This document shows, in pieces, positions 52,778 through 61,737 of a stretch of 64,000 bases of DNA (positions within the stretch are counted from its first letter, which is position 1; every line of letters begins with the position of its first letter). This DNA comes from Agrobacterium vitis. Its GTDB lineage: Bacteria > Pseudomonadota > Alphaproteobacteria > Rhizobiales > Rhizobiaceae. The position numbers and the translations under genes are program-made. The DNA is taken from contig NZ_JACXXJ020000005.1 of the NCBI RefSeq assembly GCF_014926405.1, positions 2,113,001 to 2,177,000 on the forward strand. Direction: 5' to 3'. Under the pieces are notes generated by a model, which was given only the letters and a program-made list of their open reading frames with translations, searched no databases and had not been told where the DNA came from.

Positions 52778-53154
52778 TGGAAGCGATTTTTTCCCTGCTG
52801 GTCGGGCTGTTTGCCACGACCGCCTTCTACCTGATCATGTCACGCCATATCGTGCGGGTGCTGCTCGGCATCGTATTGCTCGGCAATGCCGTCAATCTCG
52901 GCCTGTTCACCGCCGGGCGGCTGACCCGCGAAGTGCCGCCAATCATGATGAAGGGTGAGGACGTCCTGAGCATGGCCGCCGCCAATCCGCTACCGCAGGC
53001 GCTGATCCTGACGGCCATCGTGATTTCCTTCTCGTTCTTCGCTTTCCTGCTGGTGCTGTCCTACCGCGCCTACCAGGACCTCGACACCGACGATACCGAC
53101 GACATGCGGTTGGCCGAACCGAAAAATCCGCCCTTGCCGCCGCTTGATTACTGA
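52777..53154 (+). CDS. mnhC: Na+/H+ antiporter subunit C (MnhC)
   Basis: This 125-residue protein is NuoK-like, with three membrane segments. HIVRVLLGIVLLGNAVNLGLF and PLPQALILTAIVISFSFFAF are typical. The start at 52777 overlaps the mnhB stop by one base. The acidic tail (DTDDTDDMRLAEPKNP) is polar. Confidence 0.92.
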   Translation: MEAIFSLLVGLFATTAFYLIMSRHIVRVLLGIVLLGNAVNLGLFTAGRLTREVPPIMMKGEDVLSMAAANPLPQALILTAIVISFSFFAFLLVLSYRAYQDLDTDDTDDMRLAEPKNPPLPPLDY

Positions 53155-53204
53155 GGATTTTCCGGCAACACCAATGCTCTGAACTGAAAGACCAGAATAA
53201 CCGC

Positions 53205-54809
53205 ATGGCCGCTTCAACCATCACTGCCGAGGCTCTCGACGCCGCTCTCAAAGCCGCTTATGTGCAGGCGCCGACCACGTTTGCGCAGTGGCTGCCCATC
53301 CTGCCGGTGGCCCTGTGTCTGGCCGGTGGGGCCGTGGCCTTGATGCTGCGTGATCGCACCCGCCTTCAGCCGATGATTGCCCTTCCCACCCTGGTCCTGC
53401 TGGTGCTGATCGATCTGGCGCTGCTGGTAAAGGTCATCAAGGATGGCCCGCTGACGGTGATGATGGGCCGCTGGATGCCGCCCTTCGGCATTGCCTTCAC
53501 TGTCGATATCGTCGGGGCGCTGTTTGCCCTGACGTCTGCCATCGTCGCCTTGGCCTGCGGCGTCTATGGGCTGACGGATATCAATACCTCCGGTCGCCGC
53601 TATGGTTTCTATCCGTTTCTTCTGGTGCTGATGGCCGGGGTTTCCGGTGCCTTTCTGACCGGCGATATCTTCAACCTCTATGTCTGGTTCGAAGTGCTGC
53701 TGATCTCGTCTTTCGGCATGCTGATCCTCGGTTCCGAGCGTGAACAGATCGATGGGGCGCTGAAATATGCGGTGCTCAACCTGATCGCCACCACGCTGTT
53801 TCTGATCACCATCGGCTTTCTCTATGCCAGTTTCGGCACGCTCAACATGGCCGATATCGCCCGCAAGGCCGATGGTTTGCGCGATACCGCCCCGCTGATG
53901 ACGCTGACCACGCTGTTTGCCCTGGCCTTTGCCATGAAAGCCGCTGCCTTTCCGCTGAATTTCTGGTTGCCTGCCTCCTATCACACGCCGCGCATCGTGG
54001 TGTCGGCGCTGTTTGCCGCCCTGCTGACCAAGGTCGGCATTTACAGCCTGCTGCGGGTCGTGGTGATGCTGTTTCCGATTGAGCGCGAGGCGCTGAGCCT
54101 GGTGCTGGGGGTGATTGCCGCCGCCACCATGATTCTGGGTGCCGTAGGTGCCCTCGGCCAGTCTGACATCCGCCGGCTGATGGGCTTTATCGTCATTTCC
54201 GGCATCGGCATCATGCTGGCCGGCATCGCCATTGGCGCGGTGCAAGGCATCAGCGCGACAATATTCTACGCCATGCACTCGATCATGCTGATGGCGGCGT
54301 TGTATCTGGTGGTAGGCCAGGCCGGGCGGATGACTGGCAGTTTTGCATTACAGGACATGTCTGGCCTTTACCGGGCAGCACCGGGCTTTTCCTTCCTGGC
54401 GCTGGCGCTGTTTTTCGCCGCAAGCGGCCTGCCGCCATTTTCCGGCTTCTGGCCAAAGGTCATGCTGCTGAAGGCTGCACTGGATATCGGCGCCTGGTGG
54501 ATGGCTGGCGCAATCCTGTTGTCCGGCTTCCTGACCACGATTGCGCTGGCCCGGGTCTTCCTGCTGGCCTTCTGGCGCACCCAGCCAGCCAAGGGCGAAT
54601 CAGAGGGGAACACCAACCAGGCCGGACCAGAGATCCTTACCGCGCCAACGCTCTCAGCCCTTGCCCCGATCGTGCTGCTGGCCGGTTTCATCGTCTGGTT
54701 CGGGCTGTTTCCTGAAAAGCTGATTGCACTCTCGCAGGACGCCGCAGTCGGGCTTGTCGATCCATCGGCCTATATCACCTCGGTCTTTCCCACGGAGGCA
54801 CGCCCATGA
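53205..54809 (+). CDS. mnhD: Na+/H+ antiporter subunit D (MnhD)
   Basis: This 534-residue protein has about 14 membrane segments. FNLYVWFEVLLISSFGMLIL holds the conserved Glu, and FAMKAAAFPLNFWLPASYHT and LGQSDIRRLMGFIVISGIGI follow the complex-I antiporter pattern. The N-terminus MAASTITAEALDAALKAAYV is polar and longer than usual. The 50-bp gap after mnhC has no terminator, so it stays in the same operon. The end overlaps mnhE by four bases. Confidence 0.93.
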   Translation: MAASTITAEALDAALKAAYVQAPTTFAQWLPILPVALCLAGGAVALMLRDRTRLQPMIALPTLVLLVLIDLALLVKVIKDGPLTVMMGRWMPPFGIAFTVDIVGALFALTSAIVALACGVYGLTDINTSGRRYGFYPFLLVLMAGVSGAFLTGDIFNLYVWFEVLLISSFGMLILGSEREQIDGALKYAVLNLIATTLFLITIGFLYASFGTLNMADIARKADGLRDTAPLMTLTTLFALAFAMKAAAFPLNFWLPASYHTPRIVVSALFAALLTKVGIYSLLRVVVMLFPIEREALSLVLGVIAAATMILGAVGALGQSDIRRLMGFIVISGIGIMLAGIAIGAVQGISATIFYAMHSIMLMAALYLVVGQAGRMTGSFALQDMSGLYRAAPGFSFLALALFFAASGLPPFSGFWPKVMLLKAALDIGAWWMAGAILLSGFLTTIALARVFLLAFWRTQPAKGESEGNTNQAGPEILTAPTLSALAPIVLLAGFIVWFGLFPEKLIALSQDAAVGLVDPSAYITSVFPTEARP

Positions 54810-55279
54810 GGCTGTTGATCCTCAACCTGCTGATGGCCATCATCTGGGTGGCGGTCACCGGCAGCGCCAGCCTGCATAATCTTCTGTTTGGTCTCATCCT
54901 GTCGCTGGCGGTGGTCGGGTTGCTGCGCGAGCAGATCGGCGGCGTCTCCTATCTCAACAGAACGTGGCGCATCCTGTCCCTGCTGCTGCTGTTTCTCAGC
55001 GAGCTGGCCAAATCCGCCTGGAAGGTAACGATCATGGTCCTGTCGCCAGGGCTCGATATCAAGCCCGGCATTTTTGCCTTTCCGCTCAGCGTCGAGCGCG
55101 ATTTCGAAATCACTCTTCTGGCCAATCTCATCACGCTGACGCCCGGCACCCTATCGGTGGATGTATCTGAGGACCGAAAGATCCTCTATGTCCACGCACT
55201 GGATTGCAGCGATCCGGATGCGGCCCGGCGCGACATTGCCGAGGGATTCGAGCGTAAGATCCGCGAGGCGTTCCAATGA
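54806..55279 (+). CDS. mnhE: Na+/H+ antiporter subunit E (MnhE)
   Basis: This 157-residue protein has two or three membrane segments, then the soluble domain [20 protein letters not shown] and [20 protein letters not shown], the family signature. ATGA overlaps link it to mnhD and mnhF. Confidence 0.92.
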   Translation: MRLLILNLLMAIIWVAVTGSASLHNLLFGLILSLAVVGLLREQIGGVSYLNRTWRILSLLLLFLSELAKSAWKVTIMVLSPGLDIKPGIFAFPLSVERDFEITLLANLITLTPGTLSVDVSEDRKILYVHALDCSDPDAARRDIAEGFERKIREAFQ

Positions 55280-55704
55280 CCCATCCCGATATGACAGCCG
55301 CGCAACTCCTCGTCCATCATGCCTGCAATGGCGGGCTGCTGTTGCTGGCCATCGCCTTTTTCCTGACCGTCTATCGGGTGATGCGTGGCCCGACCCTGCC
55401 CGACCGGGTGATCGCGCTGGACATGCTGGTCGGCATCGTCATCGGCTTTATTGCCGTCTTCGCGATCAAGTCGGGCTATGTGCTCTACATGGATATTGCC
55501 ATTTCACTCGGCCTGGTCGGGTTTCTGACAACCATTGCTTTTGCGCGATTCATCCTTGTGCGCGGCGTGATTGGCGAAACACCGGAAACCGAGCCGGCAA
55601 TTCGGGCGGCAGCCGAACAATTAGCTGTGGAAAAGTCTCGAATGGAGCGCAGGCGCAAGCGGAGTGGTACAAATAAGCACATGTCCCAAAAGGAAACAGA
55701 TTAA
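55276..55704 (+). CDS. mnhF: Na+/H+ antiporter subunit F (MnhF)
   Basis: This 142-residue protein has three membrane segments. [20 protein letters not shown] is diagnostic of MnhF/PhaF. The C-terminus is longer and basic ([20 protein letters not shown]), unusual for the family. It overlaps mnhE by four bases and mnhG by one. Confidence 0.92.
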   Translation: MTHPDMTAAQLLVHHACNGGLLLLAIAFFLTVYRVMRGPTLPDRVIALDMLVGIVIGFIAVFAIKSGYVLYMDIAISLGLVGFLTTIAFARFILVRGVIGETPETEPAIRAAAEQLAVEKSRMERRRKRSGTNKHMSQKETD

Positions 55705-56069
55705 TGGAAATGGCGGCTGCGATTTTAACATCTATATTGATTCTGGGCGGTTCTTTTTTTGCGGTGATTGCTGCAATCGGTCTTAACCGCTTGCCGGACC
55801 TGTTCACCCGCATGCATGCAGCCTCCAAGGCCGGAACGGTGGGATCGGGCCTGCTGTTACTGGCAATTGGCGTCAATTCCGCAGATTTGTCGGTTTTTGC
55901 ACGGGCCTTTTGCGGGTTTTTCTTCTTTGTACTGACAGCGCCGGTCTCTGCCCATCTGCTGGCTAAAGCTGCGCGGCATGTCGGATACCCTCTGGCCCAG
56001 GCGACCGTACTCGATGAAATGAGCAACGGTATTGGCAACGGCAAGAAGGACTTAGTTAACAAATTATGA
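55704..56069 (+). CDS. mnhG: Na+/H+ antiporter subunit G (MnhG)
   Basis: This 121-residue protein has three membrane segments, with ILGGSFFAVIAAIGLNRLPD and LFTRMHAASKAGTVGSGLLL as the family signature. It is the last gene of the operon. The C-terminal 25 residues are polar. No clear terminator follows. Confidence 0.92.
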   Translation: MEMAAAILTSILILGGSFFAVIAAIGLNRLPDLFTRMHAASKAGTVGSGLLLLAIGVNSADLSVFARAFCGFFFFVLTAPVSAHLLAKAARHVGYPLAQATVLDEMSNGIGNGKKDLVNKL

Positions 56070-56482
56070 ATGAGACCGTTCTAAAAGTATCATAAGAGCA
56101 GAGTGCCATTCATATTTGATCTGATCTACATTCTTTCACGCACAAGAATTAGGATAAATAGGAACTGGACATTTTTCCCGATGTTGATAATTCATTAAAA
56201 GGACTATTTGGATCACTGAACCGTTTTCAATTTCGATCTAGTTCAAAAGCAGCATGTATTTAGCCGATACAACCGCCCGGGTTGTAGACCAAAGGCGGAC
56301 AATGAATTTGGAGACTAGTTTTGGGTTAATGGCGTAAATATCTAATATAACACTGCCATCCTGGCTGGCTGGCAGTGGATTTTATGTGGGGGTATCACGC
56401 AAACCAGTCGAACTGGTTTGAATTCAGTGTCGGCGGTGGGTGGCAAACGAACCGTCAGGCAGACATATGACAGGAGAAAAAA
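56070..56482. promoter_or_regulatory. long leader region of ros/mucR
   Basis: These 413 bp are AT-rich, without ORFs, and include the tract TAAATATCTAATATAACA near 56,335. Ros/MucR regulators bind AT-rich sites and repress themselves, so an autoregulatory operator is expected here. A small stem, CAAACCAG (56,400-56,407) and CTGGTTTG (56,413-56,420), lies about 65 bp before the start codon. Confidence 0.5.
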
Positions 56483-56914
56483 ATGAGTGAAACGGCATTT
56501 GGATCGTCAGGAAACGATCTTCTGGTCGAACTGACGGCAGATATCGTTGCAGCGTATGTCAGCAACCATGTTGTACCAATCGGGGACATCAGCCACCTGA
56601 TTTCGGATGTGCATACTGCATTGTCCAATACATCCTCACCGGTGCCAGTGGTATCCGTGGTCGAAAAGCAGAAGCCTGCCGTTGCCGTTCGCAAGTCGAT
56701 TCAGGGCGACCAGATCATCTGCCTGGAATGTGGTGGCTCGTTCAAGTCGCTGAAGCGTCACTTGATGACCCATCACACCTTGAGCCCGGAAGAATATCGC
56801 GAGAAATGGGACCTTCCCGTCGATTACCCGATGGTTGCGCCCGCCTATGCGGAAGCCCGCTCGCGCCTCGCCAAGGAAATGGGCCTGGGCCAGCGCCGCC
56901 GCCGCGCCAAGTAA
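56483..56914 (+). CDS. mucR: Ros/MucR family zinc-finger transcriptional regulator
   Basis: This 143-residue protein has the prokaryotic zinc finger [19 protein letters not shown], with Cys80, Cys83, His93 and His97/98. [19 protein letters not shown] forms the N-terminal oligomerisation part, and [19 protein letters not shown] the typical middle. Homologues (Ros, MucR, RosR) control exopolysaccharide synthesis, virulence or symbiosis and cell-cycle genes in Rhizobiales. The C-terminus is basic (QRRRRAK). The ribosome site is GACAGGAGAAAAAA. A perfect palindrome lies immediately after the stop. Confidence 0.93.
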   Translation: MSETAFGSSGNDLLVELTADIVAAYVSNHVVPIGDISHLISDVHTALSNTSSPVPVVSVVEKQKPAVAVRKSIQGDQIICLECGGSFKSLKRHLMTHHTLSPEEYREKWDLPVDYPMVAPAYAEARSRLAKEMGLGQRRRRAK

Positions 56915-56962
56915 TACCAAGTCTCGAAGATGCGTGAGCATCTTCGAATTGGTATTCATGCC
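56915..56962. terminator. palindrome after mucR, REP-like family 2 copy e
   Basis: AATACCAA..TCGAAGATGC and GCATCTTCGA..TTGGTATT pair over about 18 bp with a four-base loop (GTGA). The sequence ACCAAGTCTCGAAGATGCGT matches the left end of the other family 2 copies. Directly behind the mucR stop, it should act as a transcription end, though without a T run. Confidence 0.6.
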
Positions 56963-57071
56963 ATTCAATAGTCAGACCTCAATTCCGTGGGCCTCATAAG
57001 GCTTGCGGAATTTTGCTTATGATTGCTGATGTCAGCCCAATCCCGGCAAATAGCCTTTGGTTGGCTTGCCT

Positions 57072-57172
57072 AGAGTCTGTCAGGTTCAGATTGAACCAGA
57101 CAGACACTCGATTCTTTTGTTTTCGTTTGTCTTTTCGAGAAAACCGGTTTCCACTTTTCCCTGACAAACTCT
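57072..57172. repeat. RIME-like palindromic element, copy 3
   Basis: This copy is nearly identical to copy 1 (967-1069) over about 100 bp: AGAGTCTGTCAGGTTCAGAT, then CTTTTCGAGAAAACCGGTTT, ending CCTGACAAACTCTAG. It sits between the convergent mucR and araC-type genes. Confidence 0.75.
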
Positions 57173-57191
57173 AGCGCGACTATCCACACGC

Positions 57192-58268
57192 TTATGCAAT
57201 CGTCTCCTGCCGTCGCCAGGCACTGGGACTTTGTCCCGTGACCCGCAGAAACTCTCGATTGAAATTGGACTTGGTCATAAAACCGGCCTCAAAGACGATG
57301 CTGGTAATCGGCTCATCGCTCTGTCGCAGCAGTTGGCAGGCCTCTGTTACGCGGTGATTATTGACATACTGCGAAACACTCATGCCATGCACCCGGTTGA
57401 CGGCATTCGACACGGATCTGGCGGGAAGGCCCAGGCGACGCGCCAACCGGCCAAGGTTGAGGTCCACATCCTTGTAGAGCTGTTTTTCCACCATCATCGC
57501 CGCCAGCGCGCTGGCAATCCGCGCGTCCTCCTCGCTCGCGGGTCTCGGCACCGGCTTGTCGCTAGCGTCGCCTGCTCGCTCCTCTTCGCGCCCATTGTCA
57601 ACTGAAGGGTCTCCCTCATCTGAAGAAGCGCCACTTTCGGCCAGTGATGCAGCAAAGCCAAGCGCCAGAAGGATCATGGTCATGAAAGCCGAAACAATAG
57701 TTGCCGCATGACGGCCACCGCCAAAGGCAAAGTCGAGGCTGATGACGACATCGGCAGCCGCTGAGGCCAGCAGCGACGCTGCCATGCATTGCAGGGCACG
57801 GTAGGACCGAAGCGCCCCGTCCAGACGCGAGGCCGTCAGCCCATCCGGCCCCAGCCGCGCCAGCCAGAGCAGCGCCAGTCCATAGGCCAGGAAGGTGAGG
57901 ATGATGATGGCATCGATTGGCCCACCGCCGACGCCGTTCAGCACCAGCACGATGACAGCCGGCAGGGCATGCAGCCAATCAATATGCGAGAAACCACGAT
58001 CCTGCCGATCCGCACGGCTCGAGGTCAGGCTGCGAAAGGCCAGAAAGCTCAAAGGCGGGATGACCGTTCCGAGAACCGACATGGCCGGCATGACCAGCAT
58101 CATGCCATAGCCCCAGCGCAAGCCGACCAGAACCGATTGGACCGCCATCACCGCCAGCAGCAGCAGGAAAGGCCTCGCGGAGGCCGGGGCGTCCTCCTGC
58201 CGCAACATACGGATCAACAGGGTCACAAGCAGCAGGGCGACGAAAAAGGAAATCGGCAGGAAGATCAT
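57192..58268 (-). CDS. AraC-type regulator with membrane domain
   Basis: This protein has 358 residues from the ATG at 58268 (MIFLPISFFVALLL); a frame extends to 58409. Six to seven membrane segments lie between residues 5 and 220. An acidic linker follows (SSDEGDPSVDNGREEERAGD), then a C-terminal AraC domain of about 100 residues (LARRLGLPARSVSNAVNRVH, QLLRQSDEPITSIVFEAGFM and SNFNREFLRVTGQSPSAWRR). Membrane-integral AraC proteins of this kind sense envelope or external cues. It is divergent from a hypothetical exported protein, a likely target. Confidence 0.82.
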   Translation of the reverse strand: MIFLPISFFVALLLVTLLIRMLRQEDAPASARPFLLLLAVMAVQSVLVGLRWGYGMMLVMPAMSVLGTVIPPLSFLAFRSLTSSRADRQDRGFSHIDWLHALPAVIVLVLNGVGGGPIDAIIILTFLAYGLALLWLARLGPDGLTASRLDGALRSYRALQCMAASLLASAAADVVISLDFAFGGGRHAATIVSAFMTMILLALGFAASLAESGASSDEGDPSVDNGREEERAGDASDKPVPRPASEEDARIASALAAMMVEKQLYKDVDLNLGRLARRLGLPARSVSNAVNRVHGMSVSQYVNNHRVTEACQLLRQSDEPITSIVFEAGFMTKSNFNREFLRVTGQSPSAWRRQETIA

Positions 58269-58432
58269 GGGACAAAGATCATGGAACAAGGATTTTTGAG
58301 CGGGTGCGTAATGTATTTCAGTGGCACTTATACCCCCGATCATGATCGGCGACGACCCGAAACGTGTTTCAGGTCGCAGCATGACCTCCTTTGGCAAAGA
58401 TTGGCGCATCGCAACCCATTGGAGTGAACCTC

Positions 58433-59170
58433 ATGAAAAAACGTGTGATTGTGCTTGGCATTGCCGTAGGACTTGTTTGCATCGCCGCCATGGATCGGGC
58501 CATGGCGCTATGGCGGCACGATGTGCCGATTGGCGCGCCGCTTGACCTGTCCGCCATCTCCAAACTGCGCGTCGATGGCGCCGCCAGCCTGATTTCCGTA
58601 ACCACCGATCCAGACACGCCGCTGACGGCCACCCTCACAGGCGAGCGCGACGGCTGGGGTTCGCTCTGGCAATCCGGCTGGCATGCCCGCGACTGCGCGG
58701 ACAGTGGCCGGATGCATATCGATAACGACACTCTGGTTGTCGATGTCGCCGATCTGTCGCGCTATTTCGACTGGTCGGATTGCACCATAAAGCTCAAGGC
58801 CAATCTGCGTCCGCAATCTGCCGTGCTGATCCGCCAGAAGGCCGCCCGCATCGGGCTTGACGGCGATTTTTCCACCGTCAATGTGCGGGCCGATGCTGGG
58901 GATTTCACCCTGGACGGCCATGCCAGTACGCTGGATGTTTCAGGCGCGGCGCTGCGGGTGCAGGCGTTCTTCAAGACCATCAGCAAGGACGAAACCATCC
59001 TGCTGTCTGGCCGGATGATGGACGCCACCCTGCGCTTCCTCACCCCCACATCGATCAGCTATCTGGTCGAGGCCACCGCCTCCTATGTCGACAGCGCCCT
59101 GCCCAATACGCCGGGCGCCCACCCCGCCATTACCATTCGCGGTGAGATGGTGCGGGCCAGGATCGAGTAA
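58433..59170 (+). CDS. hypothetical exported protein, DUF4097/DUF2807-like beta repeats
   Basis: This protein has 245 residues from the ATG at 58433 with GGAGTGAACCTC. An N-terminal signal or anchor (VIVLGIAVGLVCIAAMDRAM) precedes a domain of repeating beta strands (RVDGAASLISVTTDPDTPLT, GLDGDFSTVNVRADAGDFTL, GHASTLDVSGAALRVQAFFK). This recalls the beta-solenoid head-GIN type domains (DUF2807/DUF4097). The function is unknown. It is divergent from the membrane AraC regulator, which may control it. Confidence 0.65.
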   Translation: MKKRVIVLGIAVGLVCIAAMDRAMALWRHDVPIGAPLDLSAISKLRVDGAASLISVTTDPDTPLTATLTGERDGWGSLWQSGWHARDCADSGRMHIDNDTLVVDVADLSRYFDWSDCTIKLKANLRPQSAVLIRQKAARIGLDGDFSTVNVRADAGDFTLDGHASTLDVSGAALRVQAFFKTISKDETILLSGRMMDATLRFLTPTSISYLVEATASYVDSALPNTPGAHPAITIRGEMVRARIE

Positions 59171-59677
59171 TCAACGCGCAATCGTCAGTTCCATCGCCGC
59201 CAGATCCAGCCAACGTCCAAATTTGGTGCCGACCTCGCGGTGGATGCCGACCAGGCGGAAGCCGAGCTTTTCATGCAGGGCAATCGAGGCCACGTTTCCG
59301 GCCTCGATTGCGGCGATCATCACATGCACATTTCCGGCCTTGGCGCACTCGATCAACGCCAGCATCAGCGCCTTGCCAAGCCCTGCGCCACGATGGTCCT
59401 TGTCGATATAGACCGAGTGCTCAACCGTATGGCGATAGCCATCGAAGGACCGCCAATCGCCATAGGATGCATAGCCCGCAACACGACCATCCACCTCAGC
59501 GACAAGGACCGGAAAGCCTCTGGCCCGGCGCAGTTCCAGCCAGGCACGGCGATTGTCGACATCAATCAGCGCCTCGTTCCAGATGGCGGTCGTATGCTCG
59601 ACGGCGTGGTTGTAAATCTCGACAATAGCGGCAAGATCCGCTTCGGTGCCGTCGCGGATGACGTGCTGTGTGGTCAT
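59171..59677 (-). CDS. GNAT acetyltransferase, phosphinothricin acetyltransferase-like
   Basis: This 168-residue protein starts with RDGTEADLAAIVEIYNHAVE and has TAIWNEALIDVDNRRAWLE and VYIDKDHRGAGLGKALMLAL (acetyl-CoA loop), all family hallmarks. MIAAIEAGNVASIALHEKLG and GFRLVGIHREVGTKFGRWLD complete the pattern of phosphinothricin or methionine sulfoximine acetyltransferases. It acetylates small amino-acid-like toxins; the natural substrate is not known. Its stop directly follows the stop of the exported protein gene on the other strand. Confidence 0.88.
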   Translation of the reverse strand: MTTQHVIRDGTEADLAAIVEIYNHAVEHTTAIWNEALIDVDNRRAWLELRRARGFPVLVAEVDGRVAGYASYGDWRSFDGYRHTVEHSVYIDKDHRGAGLGKALMLALIECAKAGNVHVMIAAIEAGNVASIALHEKLGFRLVGIHREVGTKFGRWLDLAAMELTIAR

Positions 59678-60253
59678 GAGAAGCCTTGAAACTTACATAG
59701 GATACGCACAGTCCTAACGTAGAAAACCGTGCACGGAAATAGGATTTGTCGTCTTCAATGACCCCTCGTATGGCGCTCCCGACAAGGGCCTTTCCGCAAC
59801 TGGTCAATACCCCAACTCGAAATGGAAGAACGGATCAAATTCAACTTTTTGGATAGGACAGTCATTTGACTGAACCAAAAACAATATCCCAAGCCTTGAT
59901 GTCGCTTTTGCGGAGTAAACATCGTCCTTGCGATATGGGCGGACGCTGTTGTAAAGGATCTGAGCTCGGATAAAGGCTGATATCACAGCGCAAGGTCGAT
60001 CTTGCGTCGAGATTTTCCGCAATGTGTTATCAAATTTTGCAAATTTTCGCTCTTCTTCCGAAAATGTAAAGAAACGTCAAGAAACTACTCGCGTTATTCT
60101 CTTTGGAATGGTTTTTTTCGGAAATGGTTAGTGTTGGCTTCCACAATGAATCGTTCGATCATGCAGGGTCGTACCAGCGAAAATTATTCTTTAGACATTC
60201 CTAAACAGTGATAAAAATCAGTTCTAATTTTCCTCCTTGCAAGAATGTAACAC
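59678..60253. other. intergenic region upstream of the Crp/Fnr gene
   Basis: These 576 bp have small, unconvincing frames on both strands. The right half is AT-rich, with an inverted pair TTCCGAAA (60,056-60,063) and TTTCGGAA (60,116-60,123). No FNR/FixK box (TTGAT-N4-ATCAA) is seen. The base composition differs from flanking genes and may mark a transferred segment. Confidence 0.4.
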
Positions 60254-60985
60254 ATGAGCCTTTCTTCGCCCGCTAGCCGACCGCCACTCCAGATCAGAGC
60301 AACGCCTGTATGGTCGCCGCAGCGAGATGAGAACGCGGAACATATCGTCCTAAGCCCAGATGAACAGTACGAACTTGGGCGACTGGGAGAAATCATAGAG
60401 TATCGCACGGCGAAATTAGAGATATTGTCGCAAAGTGAACCCGCAGATTTCCTCTATTTGCTTATCGAGGGAGTCGTTCAGGCCTGTCACTCGCTGAAGG
60501 ATGGTCAACGGCAGATCGTGGCGTTTTACTGGCCAGGCGATATCTTTGGTCTGGCGGAAAAGGGACTGTACGTTAACTCCTCAGAGGCGGTAACACCCTG
60601 CTCCGTATACCGCTTTCCGTTCCGTAAGCTCGAGAAATTCCTTCTGGAACATCCGAGGATTCAGCAGGGTTTCTTCGTCAAGGCGGTCCACGAAATTCGG
60701 ACCGCACAACGACACACCATCACAATCGGACAATTAGAGCTGCCACAGCGCTTAGCTGCGTTTCTAGTAGATTGTTCGGATCATGATCGCTATTTTGACC
60801 GTGAAAACTCGACCTTATCGCTTCCGATGTTGCGCTACGATATTGCGGACTATCTTGGGACCTCGGTAGAAGCAGTGTCACGTACGTTTGCGCTGCTGGA
60901 AAAAAACGGCCTCGTCAAGCGAAAGGGGCCAAGGAAGCTCGAGATAAGCATGAAAAAACTGATCGACTTTTCAGGTATCGGCTGA
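60254..60985 (+). CDS. Crp/Fnr family transcriptional regulator
   Basis: This 243-residue protein has a cyclic-nucleotide-type sensor domain (about 45-150: FLYLLIEGVVQACHSLKDGQ, PGDIFGLAEKGLYVNSSEAV). The HTH follows: RYDIADYLGTSVEAVSRTFA and LLEKNGLVKRKGPRKLEISM. The N-terminal cysteine cluster of FNR is absent, so it does not carry that Fe-S centre; a FixK/DNR-like or redox-insensitive role is more likely. GC content is lower than in neighbours, suggesting acquisition. No targets are adjacent. Confidence 0.85.
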   Translation: MSLSSPASRPPLQIRATPVWSPQRDENAEHIVLSPDEQYELGRLGEIIEYRTAKLEILSQSEPADFLYLLIEGVVQACHSLKDGQRQIVAFYWPGDIFGLAEKGLYVNSSEAVTPCSVYRFPFRKLEKFLLEHPRIQQGFFVKAVHEIRTAQRHTITIGQLELPQRLAAFLVDCSDHDRYFDRENSTLSLPMLRYDIADYLGTSVEAVSRTFALLEKNGLVKRKGPRKLEISMKKLIDFSGIG

Positions 60986-61086
60986 GGGACTGGCGCATTA
61001 CCGAAGCGCTACGAAAGTCGCTGATCTCCGAGAGGCCAACATGATATCGCCAACTCTGACTTTCTCGGCTATACAACCGCGCCGCT

Positions 61087-61737
61087 TCAAGACCCGATGG
61101 CGGTAACCACGGCGGAATAATGCACGGCAGCCGCAGCCACCACGAAACCGTGCCAGATGGCATTTTGAAACCGCAGCCGCTCCCAGACGTGAAAGATCAC
61201 CCCTGCGGAATAAAGAATGCCGCCGATGAAGATCAGCACCATGGTGACAGGTGGCAGCCGTTCGGAAATCGGCTCCAGCGCCAGCACACCGCTCCAGCCC
61301 ATGGCCAGATACAGCAGGATGGCCAATCGGTCGTAGCGGCCAGGATAGCGGCATTTCAGGAAGATGCCTGTTATCGCCGTCAACCAGATGCCGATCAACA
61401 GACAGAGAATGGCCGGTTCATCGGCGCCGCGTTCCAGAAAGGGTGTATAGGTAGCAGCGATCAGCACGAAAATCGCCGAATGATCCAGCCGTCGTAAATA
61501 GCTTTTGAAGGTCGAGCGCGGCCACATATTGTAAGTGAAGGAACAGCCAAGCGCCAGCACCAAGCCAAGACCATAGATCCAGCTGGCGGCAATCTCGCCA
61601 AAGCTGGTAAACACCGTGGCATAGAAGATCAGTGCGGTTACGCCGACCAACGCAAACACCACGCCGACACCATGCACAATGCCATCGGCCAGCAATTCGT
61701 GAAAATCATAGTGTCGCCCGAAGCGGAACTCTTCCAT
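61087..61737 (-). CDS. hemolysin III (HlyIII/PAQR) family membrane protein
   Basis: This protein has 216 residues from the ATG at 61737. It has seven hydrophobic segments, with DGIVHGVGVVFALVGVTALI, RRLDHSAIFVLIAATYTPFL and the C-terminal IFHVWERLRFQNAIWHGFVV. The conserved His, Asp and Ser residues of the PAQR fold are in place. HlyIII family proteins are integral membrane proteins of uncertain activity, possibly hydrolases. A TTG a few codons upstream is an alternative start. Confidence 0.88.
   Translation of the reverse strand: MEEFRFGRHYDFHELLADGIVHGVGVVFALVGVTALIFYATVFTSFGEIAASWIYGLGLVLALGCSFTYNMWPRSTFKSYLRRLDHSAIFVLIAATYTPFLERGADEPAILCLLIGIWLTAITGIFLKCRYPGRYDRLAILLYLAMGWSGVLALEPISERLPPVTMVLIFIGGILYSAGVIFHVWERLRFQNAIWHGFVVAAAAVHYSAVVTAIGS

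Noticed and set aside
53214..54278. 354-codon minus-strand frame inside mnhD
   Set aside because: Antisense of a membrane protein gene; hydrophobic codons read backwards give Gln/His/Arg-rich nonsense.
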